A stretch of DNA of 24,867 bases from a virus: positions 1 to 24,867 of IMG/VR virus record IMGVR_UViG_3300040758_000017; one strand, 5' to 3'. The translations under genes were made by a program, and so were the position numbers. The notes below the pieces were generated by a model that was not told where the DNA came from, ran no database searches, and was given only the letters and a program-made list of their open reading frames with translations. Position 1 is the first letter of the stretch. Every line of letters starts with the position of its first letter. Of this stretch, positions 1-5,816 are shown piece after piece.

Positions 1-123
1 GGTACTAGATATGCCGCAGGACGCGGGCTTGGTCTAGGAGTTAATTATCTTCAACACGCTATGACGGGCGCGGCTGACAGCCTGAACGGAGGCGGCGGGA
101 ATAGCGAAACCCCAAAACAGTAG
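1..123 (+). CDS. C-terminal end of a probable virion protein (5' end outside window)
   Basis: The frame is open from the first base and ends at TAG 121-123, giving 40 visible residues. They are rich in Gly and Ala, with a GGGG run and the ending ETPKQ, which looks like a flexible linker rather than a natural globular C-terminus. The TAG is the first codon of a perfect hairpin (121-160). The same frame continues without another stop through the hairpin into the 199-750 reading frame. I infer that this and the next entry were, or still are, one longer protein. Position next to lysis-type genes suggests a virion component, but no domain identifies it. Confidence 0.6.
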   Translation, partial: GTRYAAGRGLGLGVNYLQHAMTGAADSLNGGGGNSETPKQ

Positions 124-160
124 GGAGTAACGCTAGTACAGATACTAGCGTTACTCCCTA
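121..160. repeat. perfect 18-bp inverted repeat with 4-base loop, containing a TAG stop
   Basis: The left arm TAGGGAGTAACGCTAGTA (121-138) and the right arm (143-160) are exact reverse complements around the loop CAGA. No T-run follows, so a classical intrinsic terminator is unlikely. The first three bases are the stop codon of the upstream frame. The next 12 codons stay open in the same frame. Removing 39 bases (121-159) would join the flanking frames as a Gln/Pro-rich linker, which is what an inserted element would give. Confidence 0.9.
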
Positions 161-198
161 CTCAACAACTGCAAGCACCACAGACCATTAACCCTGTT

Positions 199-750
199 TT
201 GGAGAAAGTGCTGAAGGAATATCCCGGACTTGCTAAAAACTTCAACGCGGGTAATACATCTGTAGTATTTGCCAGTGGAGATAGAGCTAAGCGCGGTCTT
301 AAGGAGCGGGGCGGGTTAGAGTTTTGGAGCCCATCCGACAAAGGTGATCCAGATTATCCATCTCCTGCCCCAGGGAAAAATGTTCTGGAAATTTACAGTG
401 ATGACTTGAAGAAAAACCCCGTTGCATTAAAGCAGGCTATTTATGGTGACTTGATGCACGGAATGTCGAGCGATCCGTATTGGAACAGTCTTCGCACTCA
501 ATTCATGCAAAACTTCACTCCACAAGAGTTGAAGAGACAAGACCAACATAAAACGTGGTGGGACGATGTGAATGGTGACAGGAACACTCGTGGAAATCCT
601 ACCTACGATGCGTACATAAGGGGTTGGATCACAAATGAAGGTAATGGTAAAGCGGGACAAAAGGAGTCCGGTAATACCATGTATTCTCCAAAACAACTTC
701 AACTCATGCAAAAAATGGAAGAGTATCTGAAAACTGGGAACACCCGCTAG
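199..750 (+). CDS. probable C-terminal domain of a virion-associated protein, lacking its own start signal
   Basis: The nominal start is TTG at 199, giving 183 residues. There is no Shine-Dalgarno sequence before it, and the frame is open back to the TAG at 121. This therefore reads as the downstream half of the preceding gene. The product is soluble and hydrophilic, with aromatic-rich stretches (WSPSDKGDPDYPSP near residue 44, GDLMHGM near 83, KTWWDDVNGD near 118). There is no membrane segment or signal peptide. I do not recognise a named family with certainty; the pattern recalls C-terminal domains of large internal or tail-associated phage proteins. The stop is TAG, followed 31 bases later by the hydrolase gene. 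It could be translated by readthrough, by re-initiation, or not at all. Confidence 0.6.
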   Translation: MEKVLKEYPGLAKNFNAGNTSVVFASGDRAKRGLKERGGLEFWSPSDKGDPDYPSPAPGKNVLEIYSDDLKKNPVALKQAIYGDLMHGMSSDPYWNSLRTQFMQNFTPQELKRQDQHKTWWDDVNGDRNTRGNPTYDAYIRGWITNEGNGKAGQKESGNTMYSPKQLQLMQKMEEYLKTGNTR

Positions 751-781
751 CATGTTGCATGTTATATGTTAAAGGAGAACT

Positions 782-1189
782 TTGCTTAGACCAGACGATA
801 TGCAAAAAGCGTGCTTGTTCTTGACAGCATGGCGTGAGGGTAATGCTTATGGCGGAACACTTGCAACGGAAGCAATTATGTCCACCATAATGAACCGTGT
901 TAAGGCAGGTTGGGGGTCGTGTCTAGAGGTGATAGAAGACCTCCCTAACAAAAGTGCGACTACCCTGCGCACTGGAATGCCTAAATTGTGGGAGCCTCAA
1001 GCCAGTAGGCTCCTGCACTCTGTTGAAGGCATCTTTGACGGCTCCGCAAAGGACCTTTCTAACGGAGCACTGTATTGGTTTGACAGCAACTGTGAGGTTA
1101 CTAACGAATGGTTCAAAGATAAGATATTAGGGGACTTGAACACACATAAAAAAACGGCAGATATGAATTCACTAATGTTTTTGCGCTAA
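782..1189 (+). CDS. SleB-like cell wall hydrolase
   Basis: The product has 135 residues. The N-terminal part (TAWREGNAYGG near residues 15-25, then IMSTIMNRVKAGWG near 33-46) and the later GALYWFDS (near 95-102) match the layout of the SleB/hydrolase_2 family. These enzymes cleave peptidoglycan; Glu19 lies where the catalytic Glu is expected. There is no signal peptide, so delivery would need a holin or virion packaging. The start is TTG 782 preceded by AAAGGAG at 771-777; ATG 800 is the alternative but lacks as good a site. The membrane protein at 1221 follows closely, suggesting a lysis pair. The family assignment rests on motif pattern only. Confidence 0.6.
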   Translation: MLRPDDMQKACLFLTAWREGNAYGGTLATEAIMSTIMNRVKAGWGSCLEVIEDLPNKSATTLRTGMPKLWEPQASRLLHSVEGIFDGSAKDLSNGALYWFDSNCEVTNEWFKDKILGDLNTHKKTADMNSLMFLR

Positions 1190-1220
1190 TCGGCTAATCG
1201 TTTCATAGGAGAAAGATGTA

Positions 1221-1604
1221 ATGGTAGCAGCTCTTACGTGGTTTGGTGTGTATACATTCTTTAAATTCTGGGCTCCCCTTGTGGCCCTTCTTTGGACAGC
1301 TTTTAAAGGGATGGCTTGGATTAAGGAGATACGCGACAAGGATTTTGTCGAGTTGAAAACCGGGATTGTAGATTTTAATGGGAAGATGGATAAGTTGCAC
1401 ACAAGCATTGACGCTCAAACCACTTCGTTTATCAATGAGATGCGAGAATTGCGAAGTGACTTTCGGGCGTTCTATGTCCCAACAATGCAACGAGCAAGAC
1501 CGGCCAGGGCTAGGAGAGCTGCGGCAAATGCAGCCAACCCTCTACGGGAACTAAAAGAAGTAAAAGAAAAAGCAAAGCCAAAAGAAAAGCTAAAAAAGAG
1601 TTGA
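1221..1604 (+). CDS. small membrane protein with basic tail, holin-like
   Basis: The product has 127 residues. Residues about 4-33 form one long hydrophobic segment or two short ones rich in Trp and Phe (FFKFWAPLVALLW). A charged helical region with coiled-coil potential follows (about 38-90), then an Arg/Lys/Ala-rich tail from about 92 on. A hydrophobic N-terminus with a very basic C-terminus directly after a wall hydrolase fits a holin or other lysis-associated membrane protein, but this is inference from order and topology. The start ATG 1221 has AGGAG at 1207-1211; the ATG at 1215 is followed at once by a stop. Its TGA overlaps the -35 box of the promoter at 1601. Confidence 0.6.
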   Translation: MVAALTWFGVYTFFKFWAPLVALLWTAFKGMAWIKEIRDKDFVELKTGIVDFNGKMDKLHTSIDAQTTSFINEMRELRSDFRAFYVPTMQRARPARARRAAANAANPLRELKEVKEKAKPKEKLKKS

Positions 1605-1629
1605 CAGACAGGGATAGACGTGGTATGAT
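1601..1629 (+). promoter_or_regulatory. sigma70-type promoter, consensus -35 with extended -10
   Basis: TTGACA (1601-1606), a 17-base spacer, then TATGAT (1624-1629), preceded by TGG as in extended -10 elements. The expected transcription start is near 1636, which is also the A of an ATG. It lies at the end of the lysis-type gene and would restart transcription toward the phosphoesterase and tRNA block. Confidence 0.8.
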
Positions 1630-1635
1630 AGAGGA

Positions 1636-1758
1636 ATGGTTGGCATCCCGGCTCAGGACGGCCTTTACTTACATGTGAGAGGCTGGGGTGCTGACCTTTA
1701 CATTTGCGTTGAAATATTGAACTGTGGTATAATGAGTTCATCGGAGGAAGATGACTAA
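1636..1758 (+). CDS. possible 40-residue leader protein
   Basis: The open frame starts at ATG 1636 (MVGIPAQDGLYLHV...) and ends at TAA 1756-1758, overlapping the next start by eight bases. Its last codons are the ribosome binding site of the next gene read as SSEEDD. The following gene ends SPEEDD over its neighbour's binding site in the same way, which supports translation here. Against it, GAGG lies only one base from the ATG, and the promoter at 1601 would start the message at or next to the ATG, making it leaderless. It also spans the second promoter. No function is evident. Confidence 0.3.
   Translation: MVGIPAQDGLYLHVRGWGADLYICVEILNCGIMSSSEEDD
1725..1733 (+). promoter_or_regulatory. 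extended -10 promoter
   Basis: TGGTATAAT carries a perfect -10 box (1728-1733) with the TGn extension and shares TGGTATRAT with the promoter at 1601-1629. No good -35 lies at 16-18 bases. Transcription would start near 1740, just ahead of GGAGG (1743-1747) for the gene at 1751. Confidence 0.6.
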
Positions 1759-1939
1759 GGCAACAGATACGGAAACGATTTACAAGTGTGGACACAAATT
1801 TGTCTCTATGAAGAGGATTGCATCTGACCCATGTGGCCTTAATTCGGCCCAGGTACGTGTAAATTCCCCAGACCGATGCCCCGGCTGCACGAATTCTAAG
1901 CAATATGCGTCGATAGTTTCACCGGAGGAAGATGATTAG
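1751..1939 (+). CDS. small Cys/His protein, possible zinc finger
   Basis: The product has 62 residues. C13-G-H15 near the N-terminus and CPGC (43-46) could together hold one zinc ion, with a further Cys at 28. There is no hydrophobic segment. The start ATG 1751 has GGAGG at 1743-1747 at a rather short spacing of three bases. The end overlaps the next gene by eight bases. The same cassette CGGAGGAAGATGA occurs at both this start and the next. The function is not recognised; a DNA- or RNA-binding regulator is possible. Confidence 0.55.
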   Translation: MTKATDTETIYKCGHKFVSMKRIASDPCGLNSAQVRVNSPDRCPGCTNSKQYASIVSPEEDD

Positions 1940-3167
1940 TTCGGAAGAGGTTACTAAAGAGCTTCTGATTGTGGACATGAGGGACCTGTGCGACAAGTAC
2001 GGGGCGGTCACACGTAACTTTTACAGGGGACGCGGAAAGTACTCCGAAGCATCATGGCAGAAGTTTTTTCCTACATTCAGTAGTTTTATTCTAGCCTCAA
2101 AGGGGCTTGTTCCCTGTGAGACAAAGGCTAAAGTTGTTGTACAACCATCTATAGAAACTCAAGCGGATGTGGCATACTTGAAGGCTAAGGCTCAGGGATT
2201 AGAAACCGCCTTGAAGACCTATCTGAAGGAGAAAGGAAACTTCAAGTCGATTGCATCAGAGATTGCAGCAGCGGTAGTAGCGTTGGAACCATATCCTCGT
2301 GTATTAAATACATATGATGTTGCTGACGCTAATGCGGAGACACCTGTTGCGGCGGTAATCAAGTTGTCTGACTGGCAGATCGGAGAAGTAATCAATGCCA
2401 ATGAGACGGAAGGTTTTGGAGTATACAACTTTGCAATTGCTGAGAAACGCATCTTCGCCTTGGTTAAGAAGGTAACCGAGTGGGTTGAAATGCACCGTAA
2501 GGCTGGGTATATAATCAATGAGTTGCATGTGTTTAGTGAAGGAGACATTGTCTCTGGAAACATACATTATGAGCTTGAGGTTACCAACGAGTTTTGCGTT
2601 ACCGTTGCGGCTGCAAAAGCTGGTATGTTGCTGGCGGAAGTTATCGCGCAGTTGGCCGCACACTTTGACAAGGTTACAGTGTGGGAGATGAGCGCCGATA
2701 ATCACGGACGGTTGACTCGTAAGAGCCAAGCTAAACAAGGTGCTGCTAACAACTACGGATACCTGTCTCATGTAATTTGCAATGAGGTCCTCCGGGACCA
2801 TGAGAATGTGCAGACTATGCTTGGAGAGGGTACTAAGCTGCTTGCCAATGTACTTGGTAAGAAGTTTCTTATCTCACATGGCCATCACATCGTAAGCCAA
2901 GCGGGTATCCCGTACTATGGTCTGGACAGGGACAAGGCGCGGGAAGCGACGAAGCGGCAGAACACGGATAAGACTTTTGATTATCTCTCATTGGGTCACT
3001 TTCATGTGCCTGCAATCATTTCAGGAAATATCCTTATTAACGGCTGTCTGACAGGTACTACTGAGTTCGATCATATGCTAGGCAGGAACTGCCATCCGGC
3101 TCAAGTATCATTTATGACACATCCCGTGCATGGTATTTTCAATTGGGTGGCGTGGGACTTGACATAG
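1932..3167 (+). CDS. calcineurin-like metallophosphoesterase
   Basis: The product has 411 residues. From residue about 140 it shows the ordered metal-binding motifs of the calcineurin-like superfamily: SDWQ (D147), GDIVSG (D205), ADNHGR (N257-H258), SHGHH (316-319) and GHFH (356-358). In the first motif the usual D-x-H is D-W-Q, so one metal ligand is replaced. Members are phosphodiesterases or nucleases; SbcD/Mre11-like phage relatives act on DNA ends. The first ~135 residues are helical and lack these motifs; they may be a nucleic-acid or partner-binding domain. The start ATG 1932 has the same GGAGGAAG cassette as the gene before. Substrate is unknown. Confidence 0.85.
   Translation: MISSEEVTKELLIVDMRDLCDKYGAVTRNFYRGRGKYSEASWQKFFPTFSSFILASKGLVPCETKAKVVVQPSIETQADVAYLKAKAQGLETALKTYLKEKGNFKSIASEIAAAVVALEPYPRVLNTYDVADANAETPVAAVIKLSDWQIGEVINANETEGFGVYNFAIAEKRIFALVKKVTEWVEMHRKAGYIINELHVFSEGDIVSGNIHYELEVTNEFCVTVAAAKAGMLLAEVIAQLAAHFDKVTVWEMSADNHGRLTRKSQAKQGAANNYGYLSHVICNEVLRDHENVQTMLGEGTKLLANVLGKKFLISHGHHIVSQAGIPYYGLDRDKAREATKRQNTDKTFDYLSLGHFHVPAIISGNILINGCLTGTTEFDHMLGRNCHPAQVSFMTHPVHGIFNWVAWDLT
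2301..2311. repeat. GTATTAAATAC palindrome, copy 1 of 5
   Basis: This copy lies in the phosphoesterase gene, where it encodes part of VLNT. The other copies are at 5542, 9783, 11035 and 16634. Confidence 0.8.
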
Positions 3168-3179
3168 CTTGACTTAGCG

Positions 3180-3201
3180 TGCTTTAGAAGTGCTTTAGAA
3201 A
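3180..3201 (+). repeat. two 11-base tandem units leading into a ribosome binding site
   Basis: TGCTTTAGAAG (3180-3190) is followed at once by TGCTTTAGAAA (3191-3201). The end of the second unit forms AAAGGA, the ribosome binding site of the gene at 3209. Confidence 0.8.
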
Positions 3202-3208
3202 GGAAAAT

Positions 3209-3430
3209 ATGAGTTTATTTGTAAATGGATGGGTTAAATTGGCGACTTTCGAAGATCACTGTATGATTAAGCAAGCTGCTGTAGGGGACCTAATTAGATT
3301 GTCGAACGGTCACCTTTATAAGTTGACTAGGAAAACACTTACCGCTGCTGCTGTCAAACGCTGGTACTGGTGGAACAAGTTGTGGGACGTGTTCTTTGAG
3401 GGAGAAGCAAAGGACGATAACTATGTTTAA
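3209..3430 (+). CDS. small protein, first of a tandem paralogous pair
   Basis: The product has 73 residues. From residue about 26 it reads GDLIRLSNGHLYKL, then an Ala-rich turn, then KRWYWWNKLWDVFF. The next gene has the same layout (GD, four residues, NG, Y, then AVVRRYGWW and a Phe/Trp-rich end), so the two appear to be diverged duplicates. It probably folds as a small beta-barrel plus an amphipathic aromatic helix; the WW/FF end could contact membrane or a partner. The start ATG 3209 has AAAGGA at suitable spacing. No family is recognised. Confidence 0.6.
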   Translation: MSLFVNGWVKLATFEDHCMIKQAAVGDLIRLSNGHLYKLTRKTLTAAAVKRWYWWNKLWDVFFEGEAKDDNYV

Positions 3431-3626
3431 CATATGTAACAGGCTCGTGGAACTACGCCCTAGCTCCGCACTATGCAGTCTCGAAATTGGGGACAGGTTT
3501 CTGCACGAAAATGGAACTGTCTATCAGCTACTTTGGAGGGATGCTGTTAAAGCAGTCGTTCGGAGGTATGGATGGTGGGAGAAGTTCGTAGTGTGGTTTC
3601 GGGCTCACCAGCGGAGGGAGACATGA
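3423..3626 (+). CDS. small protein, second of the tandem paralogous pair
   Basis: The product has 67 residues with start ATG 3423, which overlaps the end of the previous gene by eight bases and has AAAGGA at 3409-3414. An upstream ATG at 3396 is in frame but has no comparable binding site. It shares with its neighbour the pattern GD....ENG.VYQL followed by AVVRRYGWW, and ends in a basic tail. Its TGA overlaps the next ATG (ATGA). The function is unknown; translation is probably coupled on both sides. Confidence 0.6.
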   Translation: MFNICNRLVELRPSSALCSLEIGDRFLHENGTVYQLLWRDAVKAVVRRYGWWEKFVVWFRAHQRRET

Positions 3627-4162
3627 GCGCTAGGATAGTCTCAGCCTGCTGTTATAGCCCAGTGACAAGTAACTGGGCAGGAGATAAGGTGTGTACATCC
3701 TGCTGGCACCCGTGTAACTTTGTTGTAATAGTAGACCCGCAGGAGCTTGTGCAGGACTTTATTGGGAGTGGAGGAAGTAATATGAAGTCAATTCTACAAA
3801 CAGCACCCGCAAAACGAACGGAACGCGAAATACGAAACTTCATTCCTCCTGCATCTGAAACATCCATCCTGCCAACAGACGCCGCAGAGCGTAAAGCAAC
3901 TCCTATTGCTACGGGAGTACTGGACTACTTCCCGAAGGCGCTGGCAGAGATTGCTAGGGTGAGTAAGGTTGGAAACGATCAGCACAACCCCGGTGAGCCG
4001 CTACACTGGGCTCGGGAGAAGTCTACAGACGAGGCCGATGCACTTATTCGTCACTTTCTAGAACGTGGTAAAATTGATAGTGATGGGGTTCGGCATTCTG
4101 GCAAGATGGCGTGGCGTGCTCTCGCATTGCTTGAAAAAGAGCTAGAAGGAATTGGAGATTGA
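3623..4162 (+). CDS. zinc-finger plus DUF5664 (dATP/dGTP diphosphohydrolase-like) protein
   Basis: The product has 179 residues. The first 35 carry Cys9, Cys10, Cys24, Cys27 and Cys31, a likely zinc ribbon. Residues about 108-175 (DYFPKALAEIARVSKVG..., then DALIRHF and MAWRALALLEKELE) match the all-alpha DUF5664 family, related to MazG/MazZ enzymes that remove pyrophosphate from dATP or dGTP. The metal-binding acidic residues are not as regular as in MazG. The start ATG 3623 overlaps the preceding stop (ATGA) and has GGAGG. A second in-frame ATG at 3782 has its own strong GGAGGAAG site and would give the DUF5664 half alone. A role in deoxynucleotide control fits the reductase, thyX and MazG genes nearby. 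Confidence 0.65.
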   Translation: MSARIVSACCYSPVTSNWAGDKVCTSCWHPCNFVVIVDPQELVQDFIGSGGSNMKSILQTAPAKRTEREIRNFIPPASETSILPTDAAERKATPIATGVLDYFPKALAEIARVSKVGNDQHNPGEPLHWAREKSTDEADALIRHFLERGKIDSDGVRHSGKMAWRALALLEKELEGIGD

Positions 4163-4167
4163 AGCAG

Positions 4168-4317
4168 ATGCCAGCAAAAAGTAGAGCGCAAGTCGGATTT
4201 ATCATGGAGCATCCAGACAAGTTCGGCGGGAAGGAGAAGGCATTGAAGGAGTGGGTCAAGCCTACAAAGGGTAAAAAGTTGCCAGAAAAGGTGAAGAAAA
4301 ATGCCAAAAGAAAGTAA
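4168..4317 (+). CDS. small basic protein (49 residues)
   Basis: The start ATG 4168 has GGAG at 4154-4157 and the gene ends at TAA 4315-4317, overlapping the next start by 17 bases. The product begins MPAKSRAQVGFIMEHP and continues into a Lys-rich half ending NAKRK. The charge suggests nucleic-acid binding. The GGKEKALKEWVK part resembles short phage proteins of unknown function. Evidence for translation is the good start region, the filled gap between two genes and the overlap. Confidence 0.6.
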   Translation: MPAKSRAQVGFIMEHPDKFGGKEKALKEWVKPTKGKKLPEKVKKNAKRK

Positions 4318-4486
4318 GACTAAAGCTAAGGTAACACTTGACAAACCGCTCACAGGTAATGTAGACTGTCCTTATGCCAAAAACAATGGCTGGAGTGAAT
4401 TTGAGGAATGGTCGGGTCAGTGCTTTTTTAAAGATGGTGTGCTGATTGTCCCGCTGAAGTTGAAGAAGAAGGATTACGTTATGTAG
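4301..4486 (+). CDS. hypothetical 61-residue protein
   Basis: The product has a Lys-rich N-terminus, then DCPYAKNNGWSEFEEWSGQCFF with two Cys, then an alternating Val/Leu/Lys strand region near the C-terminus. AAGGTGAAG precedes the ATG. The two Cys could pair or be structural. It is the last protein gene before tRNA-Ala, which starts 10 bases downstream. No family is recognised. Confidence 0.5.
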   Translation: MPKESKTKAKVTLDKPLTGNVDCPYAKNNGWSEFEEWSGQCFFKDGVLIVPLKLKKKDYVM

Positions 4487-4496
4487 GTTTGAGTTT

Positions 4497-4572
4497 GGGT
4501 CGGTAGCTCAATCGGGAGAGCAATTCCCTTGCACGGAATAGGTTGCAGGTTCGATGCCTGTCCGATCCACCA
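4497..4572 (+). tRNA. tRNA-Ala (anticodon TGC)
   Basis: A full cloverleaf of 76 bases with the 3' CCA encoded. The acceptor stem GGGTCGG pairs with CCGATCC and includes the G3-U70 pair that identifies alanine tRNAs. The anticodon stem ATTCC/GGAAT holds the loop CTTGCAC. It decodes GCN codons, mainly GCA. Confidence 0.92.
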
Positions 4573-4583
4573 AAGTATTATGT

Positions 4584-4657
4584 TCCAAGTTCGTCTAACG
4601 GCAGGACAGCGCCCTTTGAAGGCGCGTATCGAGGTTCGAATCCTTGACCTGGAACCA
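4584..4657 (+). tRNA. tRNA-Gln (anticodon TTG)
   Basis: A 74-base cloverleaf with encoded CCA. The anticodon stem GCGCC/GGCGC holds the loop CTTTGAA. The acceptor TCCAAGT pairs with ACCTGGA with one A-C mismatch at position 5. The weak U1-A72 first pair is typical of glutamine tRNAs. It decodes CAA and CAG. Confidence 0.85.
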
Positions 4658-4684
4658 GTATTAGAATATGATAAGGAGAATATC

Positions 4685-4867
4685 ATGGCAAAGGCAGTAA
4701 AGCATATCGGCTTCAAGGCCGCACAGAATAAGATCGCAAAGAAGTCTGGTGTCTCGTCTGAGAGCGCAGCAAAGATTCTCGCGTCGTCTGCTCGCAAGGC
4801 GAGCGCAAAGGCAGTGAAGGCTAACCCGCGTTTGAAGAAGGTTTCGGGCGTTAAGAAAGGAAAGTAA
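4685..4867 (+). CDS. small Ala/Lys-rich basic protein, probable DNA-binding
   Basis: The product has 60 residues, starting at ATG 4685 with AAGGAG at good spacing; the longer in-frame opening would run back into the tRNA genes and is rejected. It reads GFKAAQNKIAKKSGVS, then an Ala/Ser/Lys helix, ending in a basic NPRLKKVSGVKKGK tail. The layout (two short helices, no acidic patch) resembles small phage proteins of unknown role. The charge suggests binding of DNA or RNA. It lies five bases before thyX and is probably co-transcribed with it. Confidence 0.65.
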   Translation: MAKAVKHIGFKAAQNKIAKKSGVSSESAAKILASSARKASAKAVKANPRLKKVSGVKKGK

Positions 4868-4872
4868 CCCAA

Positions 4873-5532
4873 ATGCACATTGTAGAACCTTATGCCAAGA
4901 TCATCTCCATCTCCGGGGGAACCGGAGCGGAGTTGTTACGACTAATTGAGAAGGCAGCAAGGACATGCTATAAATCTGAAGGCAAGCAGACAGGTAACAG
5001 CTATAAGACGCTGCTTCCAAAGTTACTTGCCTCTGGTCATATGTCAGTGTTTGAACACGGAAGCATTACGGTAGAGTTCTGCGTAGACCGAGGAGTTTCA
5101 CATGAACTCGTTCGCCACCGTCTAATGTCGTACAGCCAAGAATCCACGCGCTATTGCTCATATAACCAAGAGCGGTTTGGCAAAGAGATTAAGGTTATCA
5201 AGCCTATCGGTCTAACTGATAGTCAGTTCCTTTCTTGGAGTAACACAGCGCACACCGGTGAGAGCGGGTACTTTGCTCTTCTCGATAGCGGCTGCTCTCC
5301 GTCTATTGCTCGTGATGTTCTCCCTAACTGTTTAGCAACAACTGTCGTAGTCTCAGGTAATCCTAGAGCGTGGAGACACTTGCTGTTGCAGAGAACTACC
5401 AGTGCAGTTCATCCTAAGTTCCTACAGGTATCAATCCCGTTGCTTGGGGAGTTCCAGAGAGAGATTCCTATTCTCTATGACGACATTCAAGCAGGGGCTA
5501 GTCCAGCTGAAAATCACGGGAAGGCACAATAG
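4873..5532 (+). CDS. thyX: flavin-dependent thymidylate synthase
   Basis: The product has 219 residues. The ThyX signature RHRx7S is present as R81-H82-R83 to S91, followed by R93-Y94. EHGSITVEF before it and the RAWRHLLLQRTT region near 170 also fit the family. ThyX makes dTMP from dUMP with FAD, methylenetetrahydrofolate and NADPH, acting as a homotetramer in the cytosol. Length is usual for the family. The start ATG 4873 has an AAAGGAAAG site in the end of the preceding gene. It is flanked by tRNA genes on both sides. It would give the phage dTMP independently of a host ThyA and pairs with the reductase downstream. Confidence 0.95.
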   Translation: MHIVEPYAKIISISGGTGAELLRLIEKAARTCYKSEGKQTGNSYKTLLPKLLASGHMSVFEHGSITVEFCVDRGVSHELVRHRLMSYSQESTRYCSYNQERFGKEIKVIKPIGLTDSQFLSWSNTAHTGESGYFALLDSGCSPSIARDVLPNCLATTVVVSGNPRAWRHLLLQRTTSAVHPKFLQVSIPLLGEFQREIPILYDDIQAGASPAENHGKAQ

Positions 5533-5541
5533 GACAGCGAC

Positions 5542-5552
5542 GTATTTAATAC
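5542..5552. repeat. GTATTTAATAC palindrome, copy 2 of 5
   Basis: This copy is intergenic, two bases before tRNA-Gly and 10 after thyX. No -35 box lies at a usable distance, so it is not simply a -10 element. Confidence 0.8.
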
Positions 5553-5553
5553 A

Positions 5554-5627
5554 GCGGGATTAGTTCAATGGTAGAACAATGGCCCTCCAAGCCGAAGATG
5601 CGCGTTCAAGTCACGTATCCCGCTCCA
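5554..5627 (+). tRNA. tRNA-Gly-like (anticodon TCC), degenerate
   Basis: The acceptor GCGGGAT pairs perfectly with ATCCCGC, followed by discriminator T and encoded CCA, as in glycine tRNAs. The anticodon loop is CCTCCAA, so position 33 is C instead of the near-universal T. The anticodon stem has an A-A mismatch at its top and the T-stem a C-A mismatch. It may be functional with special properties or decaying. Confidence 0.75.
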
Positions 5628-5658
5628 AAGATTTGGTAATTAGTAACACGTTAGCAAC

Positions 5659-5734
5659 GCCGATGTAGCTCAGCTGGTAGAGCTTTTGACTTGTAATCAG
5701 AGGGTCGGGGGTTCAAATCCCTCCGTCGGCTCCA
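5659..5734 (+). tRNA. tRNA-Thr (anticodon TGT)
   Basis: A 76-base cloverleaf with encoded CCA. The acceptor GCCGATG pairs with CGTCGGC with one T-G wobble. The anticodon stem TTTGA/TCAGA holds the loop CTTGTAA. The T-arm GGGGG-TTCAAAT-CCCTC is regular apart from a final G-C ordering consistent with pairing. It decodes ACA and related codons. One base separates it from tRNA-Trp. Confidence 0.92.
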
Positions 5735-5735
5735 T

Positions 5736-5811
5736 AGGGGATTAGTTCAATTGGCAGAACAGCGGCCTCCAAAGCCGTATCGTGTGGGTTCAACTCCTTC
5801 ATCCCCTGCCA
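5736..5811 (+). tRNA. tRNA-Trp (anticodon CCA)
   Basis: A 76-base cloverleaf with encoded CCA. The acceptor AGGGGAT pairs perfectly with ATCCCCT; A1-U72 and discriminator G are the tryptophan identity elements. The anticodon stem GCGGC/GCCGT holds the loop CTCCAAA. One T-T mismatch lies in the T-stem. Confidence 0.88.
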
Positions 5812-5816
5812 TACTT

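Noticed and set aside
4529-4684. In-frame extension of the small basic protein back through the tRNA genes
   Set aside because: It would translate two tRNA genes. ATG 4685 has an AAGGAG site and is sufficient.
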